The notes beneath the pieces were generated by a model. It did no database searches. It was not told the origin of the DNA and saw only the letters and a program-made list of their open reading frames with translations. Both the position numbers and the translations under genes were made by a program. A DNA stretch of 64,000 nucleotides from Eulemur rufifrons (Eukaryota > Chordata > Mammalia > Primates > Lemuridae): the NCBI RefSeq assembly GCF_041146395.1, contig NC_090989.1, positions 124,309,501-124,373,500 of the forward strand. Reading direction: 5' to 3'. This document shows positions 53,580-64,000 of this stretch, in pieces. How positions within the stretch are numbered: position 1 is the stretch's first letter; each line of letters begins with the position of its first letter.

Positions 53580-54590
53580 CTAAAAGACTTTCCTGTCACT
53601 CTAAATAATTTAAGATTTTTCTCTTCATCATTGGTTTCAAGTTTGAGTAATTTGATTATGTGTCTTGGTGTCTTTTACTTTCTGTTTCTTGGGCTTATTT
53701 TCATTGAGCTTGGATCTGTGGGTTTACTGTTTTAATCAAATCTGAACAATTTTGGCCAGTATTTACTCAAACATTTCCTCTGCCTCTTTTGGAATCCCCA
53801 GTAACGTGTGTGTTTGGCCACTTGAAGTTATCCCACAGCTCACTGATTTTTGTACTCTGTTCTTACCTGTGTTTCACTTTGCATATCTTCTATTGTTATG
53901 TCTTCAATTTATCAATCTTTTCTTCTGCCATGCCTAATTTGCCATTAATTTCATCCAGTGTGTGCTTTTCATCTCAGTCATTTTGGGTTTCATCTTTAGA
54001 AGTTCTGCTTGGGTCTTCTATTATATTTTTCATGTCTCTACTTAACATTTTGAACATATGGAATACAGCTATAATAACTGCTTTATTGTCGTCATCTTCT
54101 AATTTTAACATCTGTGTCAGTTGTGGGGTAGATTCAATTGACTATTCTCCTCTTACGTGTCATGTCTTTCTGCCTCTTTGTATACTTGGTAATTTTTGTT
54201 TGGATTTTTGTTTGTTTTGCCAATTTACAATGGCAGACATTGTAAATTTTACCTTTTGAATGCTGGATATTTTTGTATTCCTATAAATATTCTTAAGTTT
54301 CACTCTGGAATGTTAAGTTACTTGGATATAGTTTGATCTTTTTGGGTCTTGCTTTTATGATTTGTTAGGTAGGCACATACCTGTGTTCAACTAAAGCTGA
54401 TTATTTCCTACAATTAAGGCAAGACATTCCTGAGTTTTCTACCCAATGCCACATGAATTATGAGTTATTCCCATCTAGCTTGTGAACAGATACTATTCCT
54501 AACCCTGTATTAGCACTGGGCACTATTATTATTAAATCCTTTTGGATTTTTCCCCCAGGCTTAGGGGTAGTTTGCAGATCATGTATGCAC
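53580..54590 (-). repeat. Old L1-type LINE fragment
   Basis: 'gtgtcttggtgtcttttac', 'cacttgaagttatcccacag', 'cttcaatttatcaatcttttc', 'catctgtgtcagttgtgg' and 'ctggatatttttgtattcc' are phrases of an ancient L1 (L1M or HAL1 group) in the antisense direction. The 156-codon plus-strand frame (53789-54259) is therefore antisense repeat, not a gene. Confidence 0.7.
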
Positions 54591-54922
54591 AGAACAGTAT
54601 CCTGTTGAATGCTTAAGGGAGACGTTGAGTAGATTCTAGAGTCTGTCTGGGGTCTATATTATTTCATAGCACAGTTGTAAGGATCAAGTGTTTTTATATG
54701 TGTAAAGTCCTCTAAGTTGGTGCCCAAAACATAGTTGGGGCTCAGTAAACACTTTTAAACTGTGGTTTAGATCTCCATATGCAAAACCACATTAGTGAAC
54801 ATCCTCATTCTTTTGACTACCCACATCTGTCATTTCTTCTAATCAGGCAGAGTTTGACTCCCATCATAGAAACTGCAAGTGACAGACTTTTATTTTTTCT
54901 TCACCCTTGCTACCAGAATGAG

Positions 54923-54969
54923 AGCCCATGACCTAGCTTTAGCCCATGACCTAGCTTTAGCCCATGACC
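54923..54969. repeat. 18-bp tandem repeat, 2.6 copies
   Basis: The unit agcccatgacctagcttt is perfect across two full copies and an 11-nt third. Confidence 0.95.
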
Positions 54970-55684
54970 AATACTCACACTTACTCTAGACTTTAAGGAA
55001 GAAGCAGAGGCCACACTGAGTTTATTCTAGGGACAGGAAGCAGCAGCAGCAGTGAGAGCAGCTACATCCAACATTTAGAGGCAGCATTCCCAGTGGCCAC
55101 AGTAATGATGGCCAAACACACGGCCATTTGGTACCCAGTAGTACAGCAGTGGGGTTTGCATAGATCTGTTTTGTGGTGAGATTTGGGGTTCTTTTCTAGC
55201 TGTGTAGACTGCTAACTTAGTTGTCCAGTTTTTCTAGAGATTCTTCATGTCATCCAATATCCTTTAACATTTTGCATTATTGAAGTATAACATGGATACA
55301 GAAAAACATACACATAAGTGATGATTTTTTATAAAATAAATTTTCTCAAACTGAACACATGTTTATAACCAGCGCTCAAATGAAGAAAAAGAATATTACA
55401 AACATCCTGGAAGCTTCTTTATTCCCCCTCCAGTCACTACCATTTGTCGTCCAAGAAAAAGTACAATCCTGACTCCTAACATCATAGATTAGTTGTGCCT
55501 GTCTTTTTTTTTTTTACTTTATACAAGTTGAGTCATATCACATATTTACATATTTTTTGTGTATGTCCAACATTATGTTTGTGAGATTCATCCATATTGT
55601 TTTGTGTAGTTGTAGCTTATTGATTCTTACTAGTATATTACACCATTCCATTCAATAAATATACTATAATATATTTATCCATCT

Positions 55685-56325
55685 GTGTTGGAGATCCTTA
55701 AGAACACTCTCAGGTTCAATGATTTGCTGGAAAGCTTCACAGAACTCAGAAAAGCTGTTATACTCACGGTTATAGTTTATTTCAGTGAAAGGATACAGAT
55801 TAAAATCAGCAAGGGGAAAAGGTGCATAGGGTTGAGTTCAAGAGAAACCAGGCACAAGCTTCTAACTGTCATCTCCCAGTGCTTAATTCTTCCAACAATG
55901 ATATGTGACAACACATGCAAAGTGTTGCCAACCAGGGAGCTCACCTGAGAAGCAGCGTCCAGAATATTTATTGCAGTCGGTCACATAGGTAGGCAGTGCC
56001 CATAGGACTGACCTTAACTACTCAGTATCCAGTCTCCTGTAGGTCAACTGATAGTGTTGTTCAAAGCCTCGGGCATACAGAAATAGGCATTTTCCATAAA
56101 TCACATTGTTAGTGTAAACTAGCTGGCATAATCCAAAGCTTTAGGCATACAAAGGCATGTATCTATAAAGGCAGGATAGTCCAGGGGCTCGGAGATATTT
56201 TTCTGGGAACCAGGCCATGGGCCAGTGAAGATCTTGGGAATATACAGGGTTTGAGTAGCCCAGGCCTGTAGCATTAACCCTTTATGCATACCATTATACC
56301 ATTGGTGAGCATTGTAGGCAGTTAA
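55685..56325. repeat. LTR-like repeat inside the L1; relative at 63.7 kb
   Basis: 'gctggaaagcttcacagaactcag', 'atagtttatttcagtgaaaggatacagatta' and 'aaccagggagctcacctgagaag' recur in diverged form at 63720-63995. The block interrupts antisense L1, so it is a later insertion. It resembles an LTR internal or terminal piece, but I cannot name the family. Confidence 0.55.
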
Positions 56326-56572
56326 ACTTTTTATTAATGTGAATAGTGCTGCTACGAACATTGTTGGAAATGTTTTTAGTGAAGGTTTGTATACATTTCT
56401 ATTGGGTTGTTACTTAGAAGTGGAAATGGTGGGTTATAGAATATGACATTATTCAGCTTTCATATATACTACCAAAGAATTTTCCAAAGTAAGTGTACCA
56501 TTTACACTCTCAGCATCATTTTAACATAAGTTTCCGATATCTTTTTTTTCAAACATTTTTATGGAAGTATAA

Positions 56573-57255
<683 letters not shown>

Positions 57256-57276
57256 TCACCACACTCAAGATAATGA

Positions 57277-57675
<399 letters not shown>

Positions 57676-57739
57676 CCAATATCCTCTTGATGAATTTGTT
57701 TTTCTGTTAAAATCAGCAAGAGTCAGTTTCTGTTACTTA

Positions 57740-58125
57740 CAAATGAAACTTCCTAGATGATATAAACCTATCTTGCATTTGTACCAAACTCGGTCTTCTG
57801 TATTTCTTTTCATTTCAACGGATTCTTGCTGAGCATCTACAATATATGCCAGGCACAGAGCCTGATTTTTACCTGTGTAAGTCAGTTTGACCAGATTCCA
57901 GGTCATCTGATTGCAGCTTTGTCTTCAGTACTCCTGGTGATTCCACACATCCTTTTATCTCCAGTTTTCTGCACATACTTCTTTGTGAACCACCCTATAT
58001 CCCCTGACCCCAATCCCTCCCAGTTGGTCAAGAACTAAACTCCTCTAGGTCCAATCTTAATAGAGGCCTTCCTAGAGGTTAAGAGAAAGGGCTTCTCTCT
58101 CAGCTCCTCATTAAGTTGCATAGAC
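57740..58125. other. Intergenic, nothing recognised
   Basis: A weak MIR/L2-like phrase lies at about 57825-57860 ('gagcatctacaatatatgccagg'). Confidence 0.4.
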
Positions 58126-58128
58126 CAG

Positions 58129-58708
58129 TGTTATAGGTTGAATTGTGTCCCCTTTCAAAAAATATGTTAGAGTCCTAACATCACAATGTGGCTTCTGGGG
58201 TTTTTTGGTTTTTTTTTTTTTTTTTTTTTTTGAGATAGGGTCTCACTCTGTTGCTTAGGCTGGAGTGCAGAGGCCCGACCATAGCTCACTGTAACCTCAA
58301 ACACCTGGGCTTAAGGGAGCCTTCAAAGCACTGGGATTATAAGCATGAGCCACCATGCCTGGCTAGAATATGGCCTTTTGCAGAGATAGGGTCTTTACAG
58401 AGGTAATTGAGTTAAAATGAAATTAGGGTGGACCCAAATCCAATATGACTAGTGTCCTTATAAAAAGAGCAAAGACAAAAAAACAAATAGAGGAAAGATA
58501 ATGTGAAGAATCACAGGAAGAAGACAGCCATATATAAGCCAGGGAGAGAGACCTGGGACAGAGCCTTCCTTCATAGCCCTCAGAAGGAACCAACCCTGCT
58601 GGACACCTTGGTTTAGGCATCTAGCCTCCAGCACTGTGAGATGATGAATTTCTGTTTAAGCCATGCAGTTTGTGGTACTTTATTATGGCAACCCTAACAA
58701 ATTAACAC
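58129..58708 (+). repeat. MaLR (MLT1-class) LTR
   Basis: It begins tgttataggttgaattgtgtc and continues through 'cagagatagggtctttacag', 'ggtggacccaaatccaatatg' and 'tgtccttataaaaag', ending 'ggcaaccctaacaaattaac'. It is an LTR of a non-coding ERVL-related family. An Alu-derived piece interrupts it early on. Confidence 0.88.
58199..58366 (-). mobile_element. Internally deleted Alu-family element inside the LTR
   Basis: A poly-T head is followed by right-monomer-like text to 'acctgggcttaaggga', which is fused directly to the Alu 5' start ('aaagcactgggattataagc', 'gagccaccatgcctggc'). About 100 bp or more between them are missing. It is old, with no lineage-specific linker. Confidence 0.8.
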
Positions 58709-58719
58709 AACCAAGTAGG

Positions 58720-59770
58720 ATGCATCAGCTCTTCTCAATCATTTTCCAATCACGTGGTATATATACAGCAGAGAATCAGATGGTAATATCTGCCCTCTTG
58801 GAAATACTTCATTTTAAAACTTGAGTTTGGAGAGAAAAGAACTTGGGAAGAACAAATGAACTCTAGATTATTTGACTTTGACCATTCATGAGACCCTTAA
58901 CAAAGCCTGGCTAAATTGTGAAGTTCTGCACTCTTTGTTCTTTTCTTTCTGTTTTCTCAAATTGATAAGCCTGATTCATTTTTCAACAGCCATCTGTGAG
59001 AACACATGGACGCTTTCAGTTAGTGGTTATTAAGATCTGTTCCTCAGTCTGAGGGGGTGATTTGGGGATGTTTCCCTCCCAGGTCCTTTTCATGGGAACT
59101 TTTCCAAAACAAGAAGATTAATAAAATGGTGATAGAAGCAGGTACAGCGTGTCTTGAAAACTCCCTGAAATATTTTCATCACCTTTAATCAGGTCATCTG
59201 ACAGGCTACCTTCAAAGAACCTGCCTTTAGGCTGAGTCCTTGTAAGGACTGAATTTTCTTTATTTGTAAAATGTTGTAAAGTCCCAGAACTTCTATTTGC
59301 CTTGACGGTCAAACTTTTGATTAAAGAGGAAATACCAGGGAGAAGGAGAGCGACACAAACAGAAAATACATTGGAAATAGTAAATGTATTCAGAGCAGAT
59401 GATTTATTGCCTTTTCAGTTCAACCTGCTAATAAAGAACATAATAATGTGTCCCCTGAAGAACTTCTTTTCCACTTCAAGTCCTTCCTTTGGCTATTTTC
59501 ACCTTTCAATCTCCACTCCCTTTTTGGTCTTCAGGTCTGGATTTGAATACGTTTCAGCAAAGCTGGATAATGACCTACTTGGTTGAGCCTGAAAAGCTAG
59601 ATTCTTAATACTTCTTGGAAGTGAGCACAGGGATGTCCCCTCAGGACCTCGCTCGGCTGCTGTTAGTGAGTCTCTTGGTTTGCCAGAGATCAAAGATCCC
59701 TTTCCGCATCTCTGGCTCATTTCCCCTAACCACCATGGACTAGTGTCATTCTCTAGTCTTTATAGAAGTT
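58720..59770. other. Intergenic, nothing recognised
   Basis: No exon, RNA gene or named repeat. Confidence 0.45.
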
Positions 59771-59776
59771 CTTTTT

Positions 59777-59950
59777 TTTTTTTTAGAATCGAGATAACAT
59801 AAAATTCAGCATTTTAATCTTTTTAAAGTATACATTTCAGTCATTTTTAGTATATTCACAATATTGTGCAACTATCAGCACTATTTCCAGAACATTTCCA
59901 TCACCCCAAAAAGAAACCCCTGTACCCATTAGCTGTCATGTCCCGATTCC
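59777..59950 (-). repeat. L1 3' end fragment, antisense
   Basis: 'tagaatcgagataacataaaattc', 'tttagtatattcacaatattg' and 'catcaccccaaaaagaaacccc' are antisense L1M 3'-end wording. Confidence 0.8.
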
Positions 59951-59954
59951 TGTT

Positions 59955-60960
59955 CTTTGTTTTAGAAGGAAGCTGTCAATTGTGCCAACTATTACAAAGG
60001 TGTCAGGTAAACACAAGATATATGTGTATAATACTATCTAATTATCCCATTTCTGATCCACTACATTCCTCAGGATGTTTCCTATTCAGACTAACTAATA
60101 TGCCCTGGGCTGTTGGCTGCGGTTTTATTAATATATGCATTTTCCTCTGCAGAACACCAAGACATCACTGGATCTCTATTATAGATGATAAACACATTTC
60201 AGAAGGAGTAAGGAAACCCATTATTTACAGAGAAAACAGTTTCACAAAAATCAGAATTTTAAAACAAAATGATTTTCTCACAGTAAGCCATGAAGTAAAA
60301 GTTTGAGTGCATAAGACTAAATAACTCTTAGTACTAGAAGGAAAAAGAATTATATTGCAGTGTTGAAATAAAACCGTATTTTATGGGTAATGAAGCAATA
60401 CCCTCACTTTTCCTCAGTATTTTATATCTTTTTTTTTTTCCCTCTTCACATGGTGATAGGTGGACCTGAGATTAAAGTGCCATTATTTGAGAGCACTGAA
60501 GCACGACCACATAATGATGGCGTTATGTGAGAAATCTCAGGCAGTTTCAGCCAGCAAAGTCTCTTTCTTTAGCAATCTTGGTCTCGCTGGGGCCAGAGTC
60601 TTCTCCCACTGCAGACTGTTGGTTTATTTGGCACTTGAGGATATCTTTCAAGGATAAAACAAGGTTGGAACTGGATCTATGGAAAGCCAGTCATGAAGCT
60701 TTTGAATGAAAAATTGCCATGAAAAGATCAGAAACTGGTTTTTCTTTTGGAGAAAAATAAGGTAAAAATGAAGTGAAATTGATGTCATGGTAAGTCTCTG
60801 TTATTCATAAGCCAATGGGTGAAATTACAGTTAGTTATTTGATGATCTTGCTTCCTGCTCAGACAAAAACAGAGTTCAGTTTTTATGGAAAGGGTGCTAC
60901 TGTGGCCACCCAGCTGGGTTCATTTGCCCACTGCCCAAGAAGCCAATATGCTGAGTCAGC
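59955..60960. other. Intergenic, nothing recognised
   Basis: A 146-codon frame (59866-60306, plus) starts within the L1 piece and is not credible as a gene. Confidence 0.45.
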
Positions 60961-61440
60961 AGGCTTTAGACAGAGAAACAGTCTTTATTCTGCATAGCGC
61001 TAAGGGGGACGAAAAGGAGGACGGGAGAAATTTCTCAAATCCACCTCCCTGAGAACTTGGGTTTTTAAGGATGGTTTGACAGGCATGAGATTAGGCAATT
61101 AGGTTTGTTAACTGGGGCAAAATTATAGGGATGTAGAAATCATCTTCTTGTGTTGCTCCAGTCCCTGGGGTCACAATTCCAGTTGAGTCAGTTTCTTGGT
61201 ATGGGCCGCTGGGCTGGGTGGGCCAATGGATACACTGGAATGCGGCACCTAGAAGATATCTTCAAAACTACCTTTAGGTTTTGAAAAGGTGATGTTATCT
61301 GTGGAAAAAGTTAAGAATCTTTATGAGCCGCCCAGAGTAGCAATTATGGGGGGGACAGTTACTCATTATTATTATTTTTAGCTAGGCCTGTGCCTTATTT
61401 TTAGCTAGGCCCTTATCACAGTTCTCGCCTTGCACCCTGT
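60960..61440. repeat. Possible LTR-derived block, unassigned
   Basis: 'aggctttagacagagaaacagtctttattctg' resembles the antisense polyadenylation end of a retroviral LTR. The phrase 'tttttagctaggcc' repeats at 61376 and 61399. The family is unknown. Confidence 0.35.
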
Positions 61441-61459
61441 TATTGAAGGGCAGTTTCAC

Positions 61460-61843
61460 TACATGTGCACTTTTCAAAGGCAGAGAGGACAGAAGCCTCT
61501 TTGGTCCTTCTCTGAGGTGACCTGACGTCTGCTGAGATGTCCTCCAAAGAATGGCTCGGTTGCTGCTGCAACTGCATTTGCAGATACTGATGCCCTAGAA
61601 GCTGGATCTTTTCCAAGTTAAACTGTGAAAACGCAGACCACAGAGACATAAGGGAGCACCAGAGGAGAACAGCCGTTGCTGCTTTGCCACACCTTGTTTG
61701 CGGCCTTGTTTGATCCTGAACAGAGGACCTAGCCAAGCTGTGCCTGAACTCCTGATCCCCAGAAACTGTGGAGACAATAAGTGTGTGTTGTTTTAAGCCA
61801 CTAAGTTGGTGGTCATTTGTTACGTAGCCACAGAAAACTAACA
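61460..61843 (+). repeat. LTR-like repeat (MLT1-class 3' end)
   Basis: The closing text, 'gtggagacaataagtgtgtg', 'gttttaagccactaagttgg' and 'tagccacagaaaactaac', is that of MaLR-type LTRs. The 5' limit is a guess. The 160-codon minus-strand frame across it is not a gene. Confidence 0.55.
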
Positions 61844-62034
61844 GGTTCACATATTTTATCTGCTGATCCATAAGATTAATTGTAAGTTTAACAAATAATT
61901 CTTTCTTCTTAGATAGCAACACTTAAGGAGATCAGTGCTTGACTGCTTTGAGTGAGTACCATAGCGTTTCAGAATGTAAAAGCAGATCCTGTGAAAAGCG
62001 TTTTGTATTCTTTTATGTGATGCTCAGTCAGGTG

Positions 62035-62500
62035 CAGCCACAGAAGAAACCCGGGAGAGGCTTGGGGAAACAAAGTTTATTATACGCACAGGTCCTAGAG
62101 GCTGGAGGCATGGCACACCACGCAAGGCCATATGAGAAAAACACTAGGGTGGTCAGGAAGCAGAAGACAGGAGGGAGGGAAAAGCATCAGGGCAGAGCCT
62201 TTATTGTGGTTTCCTCAGGAAAGGCAAGGCAGGGCAGGCTGACCAATTCAGGATAGGCTGGTTTGGGTAATTTCGACAGACTCTAAGCTATAGGGGTGGT
62301 CCCTAGTTGCCTGGCACCTGGCCCTGGGATGATTAAGGCAGAGGAATATTGCTTCCGTGGGTGTGTGGGTCAGGTGGAGGAGGTATGGCTCTGCATTGGT
62401 TAGTTTGCATATCAAAGGCATGCTCCTGGCTAAGTCCTTTGCTGTCTGTAAGAACTAGCTAGCCCTAAAAGTGGCTGTCTCTCCCAGGCTAAGCAGGTTA
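62035..62500. repeat. Possible LTR-derived block, unassigned
   Basis: 'ggaaacaaagtttattatacgc' and 'gagcctttattgtggtttcc' suggest antisense LTR text similar in style to the 61.0 kb block. No family can be named. Confidence 0.3.
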
Positions 62501-62990
62501 TTTTCTTTTCTTCTCACTGCCTCTTTGATCAGGTCTTTAATCAAACTAAGCTGTCCAAAATGATTTGAGCTTTCTGGAATGAACAAATTTAAGAGTTTAT
62601 GCAGCAGACTTCTTTTCTCCTGTGGTAGGTTTCTTTCCTGCTGGCTTCTTTTCCGCTGCTGGTTTCTTGGTAGCTGCGGCTATTTTCCCCACCAAAGTCA
62701 TTTTCTGTTTCTTAACACCAACACCTTCTTTCCATGCTTCCCCATCACTAGCCTCTAGTCTGCAAGCCCCACCTTATCTGATTTGGCCTCTAGTGCTGCT
62801 GCTGCCTTATCCACTTGGAGTTTGCGGTTCCTGGCCTAGTAAAGGATGGTGGTCTGGCCTGGTCTTTGTGTGTGGGTTTAGCTTCAACATGATTCTCAGG
62901 TTTGTCAATGAATTCTTCTTCAGGACTCTGCAATGAATCTTCCTGTGTGGTGCTCAAGGGCTCTTTGGAGACAGGTTTTTAAAGATATCA
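62500..62990 (-). pseudogene. RPL4: RPL4 processed pseudogene, 5'-truncated
   Basis: Read on the minus strand, the C-terminal part of ribosomal protein L4 is recognisable. It has a decayed 'ALRAPRKKIHRRVL' stretch (about 62960-62925), then 'IMLKLNP', then the lysine/alanine-rich tail '[18 protein letters not shown]' ending in Lys-Ser-Ala-Ala and a stop near 62599. The real 3' UTR wording (cttaaatttgttcattcc, catttt-ggacag, attaaagacctgat) follows. In-frame stops and frameshifts break it, and the first roughly three quarters of the gene is missing. It has no introns, so it is an L1-mediated retrocopy of the 60S protein gene and is not expected to be expressed. Confidence 0.9.
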
Positions 62991-62999
62991 AAATATCAT

Positions 63000-63690
63000 A
63001 GCATATGAAAAATTAAAAAATATACAATACAAAAAGTGTTTTTTTTTCCCTAAAATTTAACGGATGAAAAGGCTTAACCAATTGTTCTCTTCTGAATATA
63101 ACAGTGGTGTTTATATCAAATTGAACTTAAGAGGAGTGTATAGGAAAAGAGACCAGGTTCATAGGAGCCTTCCCAAGCTTGGCCCTTTCCTAACATTAAT
63201 TGCACCTATGTTAATTACCACTTGTTGATTATTCAAATTCATTTTTTCTATTTAGTTATCTATAGATAGACTCTAGTTCTCACATAAAAGGGATTTAGAA
63301 GGGAAAGAAAGACCTAAAATCAAGTTTGGGGGAGCAACGCTAAAAGCTGTTAATGTCCCATCATCCTACATAAATTTGGGCAGCAGAGAAAATCTAGTAG
63401 TTAATACTGAGAATTCTCAGATGTATTTGTGTTCACTCTTCATCTCTGTTGCAGTCATCTTTTTCTTCAAGGTTGTCTATCTTTGTTGTCACAGGTCCTT
63501 TTTGATCTGAGCCCTATTTGATCTTTAAGGTTTCATTAGAGTTTTGACATTAACATTTGACATTTTGACATCTTTTTAAACTTTAAAACATTTGATTAAG
63601 TAAAAAATTCTTCAAAATTATACAAATATATACAATTTTTGAGTAATGACACATTCAGATTAGTATAACATTCTGTCAATGGAAAAAAAG
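63000..63690. other. Intergenic, nothing recognised
   Basis: AT-rich. 'tttgacattttgacatctttttaaact' near 63550-63585 repeats 'tttgacat' three times. No family is assigned. Confidence 0.45.
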
Positions 63691-63704
63691 CCAAACTCTG
63701 TAAA

Positions 63705-63735
63705 ATAATTTTATTATTTTATTTTATTTTATTTT
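63705..63735. repeat. (TTTTA)n microsatellite
   Basis: Five or so attttatttt words in a row, bordering the repeat that follows. Confidence 0.9.
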
Positions 63736-63736
63736 T

Positions 63737-64000
63737 TAGCTGTTATCTCATGGTTGTGGTTTATTACAAGGAAAAGATACAGATTAGAGTTAGCAAAAGG
63801 AAGAGGAGCACAGGTGGCACCCAGAAAGTTCCAAACCATGGGGTCAGTAGCGTTACTCTCCCAGCACGGGCTTGTGACAATACTTGTGGACTGTTGTCAA
63901 CTGGGGAAGCTCACCCAAGCCTTGGTGTCCAGTGTCTAGACTGGGGCTCCATCATTTAAACTTGGTCGGTCGCCCACATGGCTAACTTCAGTCTCCAGCC
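63737..64000. repeat. LTR-like repeat, relative of the 55.7 kb copy
   Basis: 'gtggtttattacaaggaaaagatacagattag', 'ctcccagcacgggcttgtg' and 'aactggggaagctcaccc' mirror 55768-55945 in the same direction. It runs off the window edge. Confidence 0.55.

Noticed and set aside
53789..54259. 156-codon hydrophobic plus-strand frame
   Set aside because: It is antisense to an old L1-type repeat; the wording matches a dispersed family.
61440..61922. 160-codon minus-strand frame
   Set aside because: It overlaps an LTR-like repeat and has no family resemblance or splice context.

Overview
The window is nuclear DNA from a primate, most likely a strepsirrhine (lemur or loris group). The evidence is about a dozen Alu elements of the strepsirrhine type: dimeric Alus whose middle linker carries an extra block reading roughly 'tagaaagaaattatatggacaactaaaaatata'-like sequence on the Alu sense strand, with crisp target-site duplications (TSDs). 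A young L1 3' end typical of that lineage is also present. There is no bacterial, phage or CRISPR content. The long open frames in the six-frame translation are almost all chance, repeat-derived or CpG-island artefacts.

The only protein-coding gene I can support is the 5' part of ATP2C1 (SPCA1, the Golgi Ca2+/Mn2+-transporting P-type ATPase) on the minus strand. Two alternative first coding exons are visible. An upstream exon at about 37.0-37.25 kb encodes MDNLLPPSRF...RNQRAEEQ. A CpG-island promoter at about 3.6-4.7 kb has an untranslated exon 1 (donor at 3947) and a short second exon ending in ATG-AAG (Met-Lys) at 3480-3475. Both coding exons end in phase 0 at a GT donor, as expected if each splices to the shared next exon (VARFQKIPNG...), which lies beyond position 1. 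The identification rests on my memory of the ATP2C1 N-terminal isoforms and on splice phase, not on a search.

Layout (minus-strand gene, so upstream is to the right). 1-3.4 kb is intron with three MIR fragments. 3.4-4.7 kb holds the promoter and the start-codon exon. 4.8-37 kb is the intron between the two promoters; it holds a 100-bp tandem duplication, a MER2 element, two L1 copies (one near full length, with two Alus inside), a 291-bp tandem duplication that captured half an Alu, an internally deleted Tigger1 transposon, an ERV1-type solo LTR, L2/MIR relics and several Alus. 37.3-64 kb is upstream intergenic sequence with no supported gene: Alus, two composite '1.5-unit' Alus, a MER1 element with an 8-bp TSD, a retroposed U6 snRNA copy, MaLR-type LTRs, layered old L1, and a 5'-truncated RPL4 processed pseudogene near 62.5-63.0 kb.

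The most useful biology is at the ATP2C1 start. The canonical ATG is preceded by an overlapping out-of-frame ATG 7 nt upstream and by an in-frame TAG. Including the CpG-island exon in transcripts from the upstream promoter would terminate translation at once, so the two N-termini must be mutually exclusive. I found no credible sign of an undescribed system beyond these points.
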